From Spirosoma sp. SC4-14 (GTDB lineage: Bacteria; Bacteroidota; Bacteroidia; Cytophagales; Spirosomataceae): a stretch of DNA of 64,000 nucleotides. Numbering within the stretch: position 1 is the first letter of the stretch; each line of letters begins with the position of its first letter. Below are positions 1 through 7,861 of this stretch, piece after piece. The stretch is taken from NCBI RefSeq assembly GCF_037201965.1, contig NZ_CP147518.1, positions 1,053,001-1,117,000 on the forward strand, written 5' to 3'. The notes under the pieces were generated by a model. The model was not told where the DNA came from, made no database searches, and worked only from the letters and a program-made list of their open reading frames with translations. The position numbers and the translations under genes are program-made.

Positions 1-27
1 GAGCCACAAAACCCAAAGTATAGTAGA

Positions 28-474
28 TTAAGAAATTGTCAGAATAGTACCCGACTGGGCAACTGTGTAGGTTGTTAAACCACGACTACCGTTGCTGTTG
101 AGCCCTTTGCCGTTCAAATCGTAGCGAGCACCGTGAGCAGAGCAATAAAACTCATCGTTCAGCAGTTCAATTCGTCGTTCGCCTTCGTGGCTACAGACAA
201 CCGTTACGGCAACATAACCTTTTGAGGTATTGGCCACAACAACACTGTTGGTAACGATATAGCCGCCCTGCTTGAGCAAGGCTGCGTTGGCCGAGCTGCT
301 TAGGTCGACTGTTATTGAGCTGCTAAGAGGAGCGGGAGTTACATCAGCTCCTTTGCTACAGCTAGTTAGTGAATGTCCGGCGCAGTAGACAGCCATCAGG
401 GCGGCTCCCTGCAAACCTAACTGACGTAAAAATTGGTGACGGCTGACAGCCTCATTGATATGTTGCTTCGACAT
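28..474 (-). CDS. Rieske [2Fe-2S] domain lipoprotein
   Basis: A 148-residue exported protein with one Rieske iron-sulfur domain. The cluster ligands are visible as C94-S-H96 and C111-S-A-H114, the CxH...CxxH pattern of the family. The N-terminus has a twin-arginine-like stretch (SRHQFLRQLG) leading into a hydrophobic segment and ending in a lipobox, LTSC39, so the mature protein is probably a lipoprotein on the periplasmic face. No catalytic domain is attached, so it is an electron carrier by inference; the partner is not evident in the neighbourhood. It lies 100 bases downstream of the sigma/barrel gene pair on the same strand, but co-transcription is not shown. Confidence 0.85.
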   Translation of the reverse strand: MSKQHINEAVSRHQFLRQLGLQGAALMAVYCAGHSLTSCSKGADVTPAPLSSSITVDLSSSANAALLKQGGYIVTNSVVVANTSKGYVAVTVVCSHEGERRIELLNDEFYCSAHGARYDLNGKGLNSNGSRGLTTYTVAQSGTILTIS

Positions 475-573
475 ACATACGGTGTTTGATTTAACTTACG
501 AGAGTTGCTGTAAACACCGTTGCCTGCCTTTAAAAGAAATTTAGTTCTACACTAGCATATACAGGCATCGCCA

Positions 574-1986
574 CTACTTGAATAAATCAAGCAATACAGA
601 TGCCTGCAAACCGAAATTATTACCAGATGGGGTGCTGGCTGTAGGGCGGAAATCATACAGATAGTATGGACTGAGCTGTGCCGAAAATCGGGATGTTCGA
701 TACTGAAGCCCTGTTCCAAACATAAAATTGTGGAAAAAGCGCGATTGTACATTGGTGTCGAAAGAATGATGCTGTTCGTCGCCTTTCAGGTAACTTTCGT
801 AGTAGACCTGTTGATACGTTGCCACATCGAAACGGGTGCCAGCTTTGACCAATACAGACCACTTTCGGTGGAAAGGCACATAATAATTGATCGAAACGGG
901 TAGACTGATCAACGACGTTCGAACCGAAATGTCTTCGATTCGGTCATAATTGGCTGGTAAATAGGGCTTATACTGGTCGATAAATTCCTTGCCAGTGGCG
1001 GCATTGAAATCGTCAGGACCATGATGCGATTGGGTGCGAAGCTGCGAAGCTCGTAACCCTACCGAAATACCTAAATTATCCATAGGAAATGCTTCGATGG
1101 ATGGTCCGATACCAATACTATTCGCAGTTGCAATCGACTCAATACCCAAACGCGGCTTCAACGACGATAACCGAAATGGCGAACGATGTTGCGATGCTGG
1201 TTCCACCCTGGCCTGGGTCTCGGTTTTGGGCGTAGGTAATTGATCAACAGCACCCGCCGATTTGGTCGGTTGCCGGTCTATTGAATCGGCGGCAGGTGAT
1301 GAGCCCCGATCTGTTACCGATTCTTCTGCTACCAGTGCAGTACTGGCGGGTGCTTGCAGGATCGAGTCCCTTTCGTTTCTAGCTGGCTGGTCAGTGGGTG
1401 AATTCCGTACAGAGGATTTCTTACTGGCTTGCTTAGGCTGTTTAGATGAAGTTGCCAGGCTGGCAACCGGCACCGATTGCTCTTGTCCAGACCGCTCCTG
1501 TAGTGTCACCGCTTCGTTCAGTGTGGACAGACCGGTTCCTGTAGGCCGACTACCGGCTTCGGGGTTAGATTGCTGCCGACTCGGATGTTCCGAAAATTGT
1601 TTTTTGTCCGGTAAAGTTGGGTCATAATAATGCCGATGCTCTACTATGGTTTTTTTTACGATATAGACAGTGTCGATGCGGTGCGAAGCAATAGCCTCAG
1701 GTACTGAATGGGTAGCCGGGCTTGTTGGCGAGACAGGAGCCGTTTTGGCCAGCGATGGACTTATTTGCTGAATAATCTGCTGATTTTCGCGTAGGGTATA
1801 AAGCGTCATAAGCCAGCCCATAAGCATTAGCCCACTCATTACCCAACCCCCATAGGGCAAAACCCACGACCACAAGCCACCAACAGGAAGTCGTTTTCGA
1901 AACCGATCCCAGGCCTGCGATTGATAAGCTGGCCTGACCGATTCCAGGTTTTTCTTCATTAGTTTGTCGAAACGTTCGTTAGACAT
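574..1986 (-). CDS. Membrane-anchored partner of ECF sigma factor with C-terminal beta-barrel-like domain
   Basis: A 470-residue protein with an unusual plan. Residues 1-38 are basic and cytoplasmic-looking, with an AWDRFRKRL motif seen in membrane partners of Bacteroidota sigma factors. One membrane segment spans about 39-64. A long Ser/Pro/Gln-rich low-complexity region follows to about 270. The C-terminal 200 residues have alternating aromatic/hydrophobic strands ending in LLDLFK, like a small outer-membrane barrel. Its start codon lies inside the 3' end of the sigma gene (8-base overlap), so the two are translationally coupled. By position it is the likely anti-sigma factor or sensor; no named anti-sigma domain is recognised, so that role is inference. 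Confidence 0.75.
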   Translation of the reverse strand: MSNERFDKLMKKNLESVRPAYQSQAWDRFRKRLPVGGLWSWVLPYGGWVMSGLMLMGWLMTLYTLRENQQIIQQISPSLAKTAPVSPTSPATHSVPEAIASHRIDTVYIVKKTIVEHRHYYDPTLPDKKQFSEHPSRQQSNPEAGSRPTGTGLSTLNEAVTLQERSGQEQSVPVASLATSSKQPKQASKKSSVRNSPTDQPARNERDSILQAPASTALVAEESVTDRGSSPAADSIDRQPTKSAGAVDQLPTPKTETQARVEPASQHRSPFRLSSLKPRLGIESIATANSIGIGPSIEAFPMDNLGISVGLRASQLRTQSHHGPDDFNAATGKEFIDQYKPYLPANYDRIEDISVRTSLISLPVSINYYVPFHRKWSVLVKAGTRFDVATYQQVYYESYLKGDEQHHSFDTNVQSRFFHNFMFGTGLQYRTSRFSAQLSPYYLYDFRPTASTPSGNNFGLQASVLLDLFK

Positions 1987-2560
1987 AGTTTCGTCGATTT
2001 ACTGCGTTATTAGAAGTCCATGTCATAAGCAATTCCTGAAGTTTCTGGCGTGCTTTAGCAAGATTAGAACGTGACGTACCTTCATGTATGCCCAGCATCT
2101 GGGCAATTTCGGGATGGGAGTAGCCATCCACAACATACAATGAAAAAACAGTTCGATAGGCAGGAGGAAGTTGCTGGACAACAGCCAGAATTTCGTCGGC
2201 CGCCAGCCGATCCAGTAAATTATCGGATTCTCCAACATCATAGAGTTCGTCGATGTCGGTAAAAACCTGCTTTACTTTATAGCGTCGGTAATGATCAATG
2301 GCCGAATGAACCATTACCGTCCGAAACCACGCATCGAAAGGCTGTTCCGGATCGTAGTAGGCAATTTTATTGAGCACACGAAGGAACCCATCGTCAAACA
2401 TTTCTTCGGCTTCTTCCCGACTGTCGGCATACCGTAAACAAATGTTCACCCCAAAACTGTAATACGCTTCAAATAGCTGCTTTTGAGCAGCCGGTTTCTG
2501 ATGGCGGCAACCGTCCAGAATCTCGGGCAAGGCTAATGATCTGCTTCTCCGGAATAGCAC
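1979..2560 (-). CDS. ECF-type RNA polymerase sigma factor
   Basis: A 193-residue sigma-70 family protein of extracytoplasmic-function size. Region 2 lies at about residues 25-95, with the LRYADSREEAEEMFDDGF helix and the FDAWFRTVMVHSAIDHYRR segment that contacts the -10 element. Region 4 lies at about 125-180 and contains the helix-turn-helix YSHPEIAQMLGIHEGTSRSN. There are no extra domains. The first in-frame start is GTG at 2560; no upstream ATG is available. It overlaps the following membrane protein gene by 8 bases, a typical sigma/regulator pair. The target regulon cannot be told from the sequence, although self-regulation is common in this class. Confidence 0.93.
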   Translation of the reverse strand: MLFRRSRSLALPEILDGCRHQKPAAQKQLFEAYYSFGVNICLRYADSREEAEEMFDDGFLRVLNKIAYYDPEQPFDAWFRTVMVHSAIDHYRRYKVKQVFTDIDELYDVGESDNLLDRLAADEILAVVQQLPPAYRTVFSLYVVDGYSHPEIAQMLGIHEGTSRSNLAKARQKLQELLMTWTSNNAVNRRNYV

Positions 2561-2977
2561 AAGTGATAGAGGTGGTTACGTTCTATAGTATACTTACGCA
2601 TTCGGGAGCGACTACCGTTGCCTGTTCTTATAGTTTATTTAGTACTGGCTGTTATAGCTGTCAAATGGAGCTCCCGGATTAGTGTAAATAACAGGTCAGA
2701 AAAGTGCTTGTAAGTTGTTATACGTTCATTTTTAGGGTGTTAACTTGCGGGCTGTTGCAATAAGAGCCTACCAGCCTGCTGTTATCCGGTTCTTATAATG
2801 TATAGATATGAAAACGGTTTAACCTGTTCTCAACAAGACTATGTAAGCCGCAATATTCGATCTGTCGGTTAAACTAATTCCAGATTTACGTTATTTATTA
2901 ATTTTAAGGTAAATTAGTAGCGTTTTACGTAATCTAAAGCTCACTTGAGACCTCAGGAAGAATTTTCTAAAACTGAA
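2561..2977. other. Intergenic region, no gene seen
   Basis: About 417 bases between the divergent sigma factor and AAA ATPase genes. It must hold both promoters, but I see no clean TTTG/TAnnTTTG pair on either strand. The last 100 bases are AT-rich. A phrase, ACCGTTGCCTG, near 2611 is repeated near 517 upstream of the Rieske gene; its meaning is unknown. Confidence 0.5.
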
Positions 2978-4057
2978 ATGTTGCGCTACCTGACGGCTGA
3001 AAGTCGTATGCCTAGTCATCAAATTATTCAGAACTTGTATATCCCCAGCGATCTGGATCGGGAGTTTCCGATGGCCCCACACTTTGTGCAGGCTTTTGGG
3101 AGCTATCCGAATTACCTGCATTTTAACGATGATTTCAAGATGTCGGCCCGTGAACTGCTGATTGAGCGCGGCTTCGATCTGATTAACCACTCGACGCGGG
3201 TTAACGACGACGGCTGGCACACCGTTGAGCGGATCTATCAACACAGCGACGGTATCATACTGAAAGCCGAGTTTGTGGGCGAGCGTTTTTTTCGGTTATA
3301 TGGATTCTACCGCGACGAAGCTTCGGCTAAAGCGCTTCTGGCCGGAGTTGAAGAACATAAATACGTCCATGAAGAAAATCAGACGCATATCTATCTGATT
3401 CAGAGCGGACTGGGTGGCTTGCATACCGAGCGAGTCGACATTGTTCCGCCCGAAATCAATCTTGATTTATATTATAACGACGACTTTGGTCCGGTTCATG
3501 AACGGCTGGTTAGCCTGCTGGCTCAACCCAAAAGCAAAGGCCTGATTCTGCTACATGGCGAACCCGGCACCGGCAAAACAACCTATATTAAATACCTGAG
3601 TTCGCTGGTCAAAAAGGATATGCTGATTTTGCCACCTTATATGACCAATTACCTGACATCGCCCGAAATTATTCCGTTTTTGCTCGATAATAAGGATTCA
3701 GTGCTGATTATCGAAGATGCCGAACGTATTCTACAGGCTCGCGAAGCCGGGGGCGATACCAATAGTGTTTCGAATATTCTTAACCTGACAGACGGTCTAC
3801 TGGCCGATTGTATGCACATTCAGGTAATTGCTACCTTCAATGCCAGCAAACATCTGTTAGATAAAGCACTGCTCCGCAAAGGTCGCCTGATGGTCGATTA
3901 TGCGTTTGGTAAATTATCGCCTTCCAAAGCCAACGAGCTTTTGGCTCATTTGAATGTCGAGTATCGAACCAAAGAACCAATGACTCTTGCCGACATTTTC
4001 AACATCGACGAACAAACCATTTCGGGCGAGCGGCAAGAAATTAAAATGGGCTTCTAA
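2978..4057 (+). CDS. BCS1-like AAA ATPase
   Basis: A protein of about 359 residues from the ATG at 2978 (a TTG at 2945 would add 11 residues; the ATG is preferred). The C-terminal half is an AAA module. Walker A is GEPGTGKT (194-201). Walker B is VLIIEDAE (242-249), with the E-D order found in BCS1-type ATPases rather than the usual D-E. A sensor-like segment IATFNAS is followed by LLRKGRL, resembling the BCS1 second region of homology. The N-terminal 180 residues have no recognised domain and could bind substrate. The stop codon is only 8 bases from the convergent neighbour. A remodelling or unfolding role is inferred from the family; the substrate is unknown. Confidence 0.8.
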   Translation: MLRYLTAESRMPSHQIIQNLYIPSDLDREFPMAPHFVQAFGSYPNYLHFNDDFKMSARELLIERGFDLINHSTRVNDDGWHTVERIYQHSDGIILKAEFVGERFFRLYGFYRDEASAKALLAGVEEHKYVHEENQTHIYLIQSGLGGLHTERVDIVPPEINLDLYYNDDFGPVHERLVSLLAQPKSKGLILLHGEPGTGKTTYIKYLSSLVKKDMLILPPYMTNYLTSPEIIPFLLDNKDSVLIIEDAERILQAREAGGDTNSVSNILNLTDGLLADCMHIQVIATFNASKHLLDKALLRKGRLMVDYAFGKLSPSKANELLAHLNVEYRTKEPMTLADIFNIDEQTISGERQEIKMGF

Positions 4058-4090
4058 AGCCAGAGCTAAGGCTTCGCTTTAGAAGCTCTG
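4051..4090. terminator. Bidirectional hairpin between convergent stops
   Basis: Two competing stems overlap the convergent stop codons: CTTCTAAAGC (4051-4060) pairs with 4076-4085, or CAGAGCT (4061-4067) pairs with 4084-4090. This could end transcription from both sides. There is no long T-run, so confidence is limited. Confidence 0.4.
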
Positions 4091-4581
4091 GGCTGATGCA
4101 GGTTCGATTTTTTGCGCTCTTGTCGGCGTTGTTCCAGTTCTTCTATTTTATCTTCGTGAATCTCTTCGGCTTCTTCAATCGAATGCGACTCCGACAAATT
4201 CGATTCGGCTTTGGCCCGTTCGGCCAGTACGCCAAAGAATTGGTGTAAGGCATGTAGCTCGGCTTCGGTGAGATCTTCAACATTCAGCAAACGATTGCTG
4301 GCTTTTCGGTTTACGGCTATTAACTCATTGAGTTTAATTTGCATCGCCAGCGAATCCTTATTCTGCGATTTCTGAATTAAAAATACCATCAGAAAGGTGA
4401 TAATGGTTGTGCCGGTGTTAATTACCAATTGCCAGGTGTCTGAATAACCAAAAATTGGCCCCGTGATGAGCCAGATAATTACGGTTAATAAAGCCAGCAA
4501 AAAAGCAGTCGATGAACCAGTTGCCTGCGTAGCTTTTGACGCAAATTTTTCGAAAAAGCGAGTGAACTTATTCGTTTCCAT
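4066..4581 (-). CDS. Low-affinity iron permease family protein
   Basis: A 171-residue membrane protein. Two hydrophobic segments at about 24-41 and 51-69 frame the loop GPIFGYSDTWQL, and the downstream FLIQKSQNKDSLAMQIKLNELI is characteristic of the low-affinity iron permease family (PF04120). The C-terminal 70 residues are charged and probably form a cytoplasmic coiled coil. Bacterial members are about this size, shorter than the fungal Fet4 transporters, and iron transport by them is not established. The gene stands alone, convergent with the AAA ATPase. Confidence 0.82.
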   Translation of the reverse strand: METNKFTRFFEKFASKATQATGSSTAFLLALLTVIIWLITGPIFGYSDTWQLVINTGTTIITFLMVFLIQKSQNKDSLAMQIKLNELIAVNRKASNRLLNVEDLTEAELHALHQFFGVLAERAKAESNLSESHSIEEAEEIHEDKIEELEQRRQERKKSNLHQPRASKAKP

Positions 4582-4700
4582 GAGAGGGAGCTATAGTTAG
4601 CTTAAACTAAACGGATTAGTAAGGAATTTGTGAGATTAAATGATTTTAATGTATTTATTGGGGCTGTTCTATTGCTCTGCGCCATGTGCTTCCTGGAAGT

Positions 4701-5675
4701 TTACTGATGGCTAAGGCTATCGGCTAATGCCTGGTACGATACATTTTTAGTCTGTCTATAAAACCGGAGCCGATAATTGTTGGCGGCTGCCTGTCGTTCC
4801 GCATCCGTACGGGCAATGGCTGGCATGTCTGTAGTTGACTTACGATTGCTATTAACTATCACTTTTTCCAGAAGAATGGCATCGTTCGTTAAACTGGCCT
4901 GCTCAAAATCATTAGTAATTGCCCGATCCAGCGCGTCGGATACAACCGCATTCAGGTGCTCATCCGCCCGATCCGCGTGGGTATGCGAAGAACGATACAG
5001 AAGCAGATAAGAAAAGGCTCTCGTGTCTGACGATTGAAGGCTTTCAGCTATGAATGCTACTATCTCATGACTTGTGCGTTCCGTTTCGGTCAGTGCATCG
5101 ATATAGGCATCCAATACATCGTTCACTGGCCGGTTAAGCAACTGGCGGGTTGCTATGTATTTTTTAAGAAAAGCCGGTTCATGACGGCCCTTCGCGTAGT
5201 CTCTATCGCCTTTGGCTATTGTTCCCTTAAATGGCGACATCGATAGTACATGATCGACCTGCGCCAGCATAGCATTCACACCTCCGTAGCCAACAGCGCG
5301 GTGAATCAGTCGACCATCGGAAGCGATAAACAGAGCCGTTGGATAACTGGCTACCGCATACCGTTTCGCAATTTCGTGCCCTTCTCTTAGCTCAGCATCG
5401 AGCCGGTAATTAATGAAATGAACATTATAGGATGCACCAATCCTGGGGTTCGGAAAAGCCTCCCGATCCATACGTTTGCAGGGCGGACACCAGGTTGTGT
5501 AGACGTCCAGAAAAATAGGTTTGTTCTGACGTTTGGCCTCGGCCAGTGCAGCATTCCAGGAGCCTTTGAAGAACATTACGCCAGATTGATGGCTGGGTTG
5601 ACCAAAAACTAATCCAGACGGTATCCTGAGGATCAGTAACATAGCCAGAAAGAGCCGGGGCAGGAGCCGTTTCAT
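4701..5675 (-). CDS. Periplasmic thioredoxin-fold protein
   Basis: A 324-residue exported protein. A signal peptide covers about residues 1-25 and is followed by a thioredoxin domain at about 35-145. The active site is TTWCPPCKRM, with redox cysteines C63 and C66, and the cis-proline region is ASYPTALF. The remaining 180 residues are helical, with no recognised domain; such tails are common in Bacteroidota DUF255/thioredoxin-like proteins. CPPC rather than CGPC suggests a reductase or disulfide-handling role in the periplasm. It starts 38 bases after the stop of the AraC gene on the same strand and may be co-transcribed with it. Confidence 0.88.
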   Translation of the reverse strand: MKRLLPRLFLAMLLILRIPSGLVFGQPSHQSGVMFFKGSWNAALAEAKRQNKPIFLDVYTTWCPPCKRMDREAFPNPRIGASYNVHFINYRLDAELREGHEIAKRYAVASYPTALFIASDGRLIHRAVGYGGVNAMLAQVDHVLSMSPFKGTIAKGDRDYAKGRHEPAFLKKYIATRQLLNRPVNDVLDAYIDALTETERTSHEIVAFIAESLQSSDTRAFSYLLLYRSSHTHADRADEHLNAVVSDALDRAITNDFEQASLTNDAILLEKVIVNSNRKSTTDMPAIARTDAERQAAANNYRLRFYRQTKNVSYQALADSLSHQ

Positions 5676-5713
5676 TCAATTCTGTTTTAAGGGCAATAGC
5701 GCAGATTGACTTA

Positions 5714-6688
5714 TCATCTGCGAGCTATTCGGCTGGGAAGGTAGCCAAAAGTACGTTTAAAAGCTGCCGAAAAATGGTGAGTTTCGCTATAGCCAAGCTG
5801 CATGGCAACTTCGTAGATGGTTTTATCGGTGTCGCGCAATAACTGATGGGCATAGTTCATCCGAAGGCTGTTCAGATAACCAAATACGGTGGTGCCAAAC
5901 AACTCCCGATAACCTTTTTTGAGCTTATAATCGTTTAAACCAACTGTTCGGGCGAGTTGTAACAACGAATAAGGTGCAAGAGGATCTGTATCAAGAAGTT
6001 CTTTAACGGCATACACTTTGTCGATGTCGCTGGCTTTGAGCGATGTCGGCCGATGGCTGTATTGAGCATCTGCCTGGCCGATTTGCTGACGTAATAAATC
6101 AATTACGACCGTTTCCAGGTAGAGTCGCTTAAGAGGGTGTCGATGACCAATCTGGGTCAGATGAATCAGGTCAGTTTGCAAGCTAGCCGTAAAAGGCAGG
6201 TTTCGGACCGAAGCCGCTGTTGCCCGCTGCTGTACAAGATGAGTAAACAATTGAGCGAGTGTTGGCGAACTTTCGTCGGCAAATCGACAGAAGAACGTTT
6301 CGGTCAATTGAATACCAACATACTGATGATGACCCGTTTCGAACCGGCTACAGACATCGGCAGAGGGGCGATAACTCAGATTGTGTTGCTTAGGAGCCAA
6401 CTCACTCAATACCGACGACTGCCATGACCGATGGCCCTGTAACTGAAACAGCATTTCGACGGATGGGAAATCTTCCATTGTTCGAATAACGTCCGATTGT
6501 GAAATCTGGAACTGCCCGTAGTGAATACGTACTCCCTGAAAACAAATCTCTACCAGTTCGCCCTGAGCAACCTCATCGGCCAGCGGAGTGCGGGTTTCAG
6601 AATAACCCATCGTTCCGTGAAATTCGGCCGGATAAGTCTGATGAAACTCATCGAAGTAATGGCCATGATTGCTTGCGAAAATTTTCAT
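5714..6688 (-). CDS. AraC family transcriptional regulator
   Basis: A 324-residue DNA-binding regulator. The C-terminal 105 residues hold the two helix-turn-helix motifs of the AraC/XylS family: the first around YSLLQLARTVGLNDYKLKKGY, the second around KTIYEVAMQLGYSETHHFSAAF, ending FGYLPSRI. The N-terminal 215 residues do not show a recognised sensing fold. It is divergent from the glycosidase-like gene at 6833 and upstream of the thioredoxin gene, so either could be a target. The inducer cannot be guessed. Confidence 0.92.
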   Translation of the reverse strand: MKIFASNHGHYFDEFHQTYPAEFHGTMGYSETRTPLADEVAQGELVEICFQGVRIHYGQFQISQSDVIRTMEDFPSVEMLFQLQGHRSWQSSVLSELAPKQHNLSYRPSADVCSRFETGHHQYVGIQLTETFFCRFADESSPTLAQLFTHLVQQRATAASVRNLPFTASLQTDLIHLTQIGHRHPLKRLYLETVVIDLLRQQIGQADAQYSHRPTSLKASDIDKVYAVKELLDTDPLAPYSLLQLARTVGLNDYKLKKGYRELFGTTVFGYLNSLRMNYAHQLLRDTDKTIYEVAMQLGYSETHHFSAAFKRTFGYLPSRIARR

Positions 6689-6832
6689 GTAACGAAACTA
6701 CGCAGAAAGCATGGACTGCCCAAGTTTCAGATTCTGTTAACTAATCCGTTTGGCGGGCCATAAAATCCGCTTTGCGTGGCAAGAGGCAAAAACGAAGAAA
6801 ATACGTTTGCATTCAACTTAACACACAGACAG

Positions 6833-7792
6833 ATGCAACCATTCTCATTTGGTATTTATCCCGGTAGTGCAACCGGAGCCGAAAGCGGTTTATTGACGGG
6901 CCTTCCCGATCGGCCCGAAGCAATTATAAGTGCTCTGAATGAATTACAACCAGTTGAAAAGCCATTCATTGTTCGGGCTTATATGGGCTATATTGGCGCC
7001 GGAAAGGTAGAAGCTATAACACCCGGCAATTTTCTACAATACCTGGCTCCCAATCGTAAACTCGATCTGGTTTTGTGTTACCGCGCTATCGACGACCCAT
7101 TTGAGGTATGGACCAATTTTGTCCGATCAATTATTCGGCAATATGGTGCTGATCTGACAACTCTCCAGATTACCGAAGAAGCAAACTCCACCGGTCCCGG
7201 TGGCGATGGCATAACACCAAACGTGCGGGCTGCGCTGGTGGCTGGTGTATTGGCCGCAAAAGCTGAAGTACAGCGGCTGGGGCTTACGATTAGGATTGGA
7301 TTCAGCGCAACAATCAACTTCAATCCGGCCGACGATTTCTGGACCGACCTGCTCAAAATTGGTGGGCAACCTTTTGTGGAGTCCCTCGATTATGTAGCCC
7401 TCGATTTTTTTGCCGATGTGTTTATTCCGTTACCGCCCAACGTGCAGTTAGAAGAAGCTGTGCGCCATGTGTTACACCAGTTTCGAAACGTCAGTATGGC
7501 GCAGGCACAAATTCCGGCTACCGTACCGATTTATATCGGCGAAAATGGTTGGCCAACAAGTGCTAATCGTTCCTGCGAGCGGCAAGCCGAAGTGCTCGAA
7601 ACCATTATCCGAACCATCTATGACGAGCGGCAAACGTTCAATATCCATCGTTACGAACTTTTTAATCTTCGTGATGCCGATAGTTCGCAGGACGATATTT
7701 TCTATCAGTTCGGCATTTTGCGCGACGATTATTCACAAAAACCGGCTTATCAGGTATTTCAAAAACTGGTGACGGAGCTAACAGCTTTATAG
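6833..7792 (+). CDS. Glycoside hydrolase-like TIM-barrel protein
   Basis: A protein of 319 residues from the ATG at 6833 (GTG at 6776 would add 19 residues without a signal). The pattern fits a clan GH-A (beta/alpha)8 barrel: an acid/base candidate at the end of strand 4 in LQITEEAN (E115/E116) and a nucleophile candidate at the end of strand 7 in YIGENGWP (E237). The GENGWP motif resembles GH17 and related enzymes. No signal peptide is visible, so the protein is probably cytoplasmic, which is unusual for a polysaccharide hydrolase. It is divergent from an AraC gene. The exact family is uncertain. Confidence 0.65.
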   Translation: MQPFSFGIYPGSATGAESGLLTGLPDRPEAIISALNELQPVEKPFIVRAYMGYIGAGKVEAITPGNFLQYLAPNRKLDLVLCYRAIDDPFEVWTNFVRSIIRQYGADLTTLQITEEANSTGPGGDGITPNVRAALVAGVLAAKAEVQRLGLTIRIGFSATINFNPADDFWTDLLKIGGQPFVESLDYVALDFFADVFIPLPPNVQLEEAVRHVLHQFRNVSMAQAQIPATVPIYIGENGWPTSANRSCERQAEVLETIIRTIYDERQTFNIHRYELFNLRDADSSQDDIFYQFGILRDDYSQKPAYQVFQKLVTELTAL

Positions 7793-7861
7793 CTAATTGT
7801 GTTATCGTTTGGCAATTGACCCCAATGAACTAATACACCCCTGCTCTTGTCTTTGGGGTAT

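Noticed and set aside
2945-2977. TTG start extending the AAA ATPase by 11 residues
   Set aside because: An ATG at 2978 begins a plausible protein and the added residues show no conserved feature.
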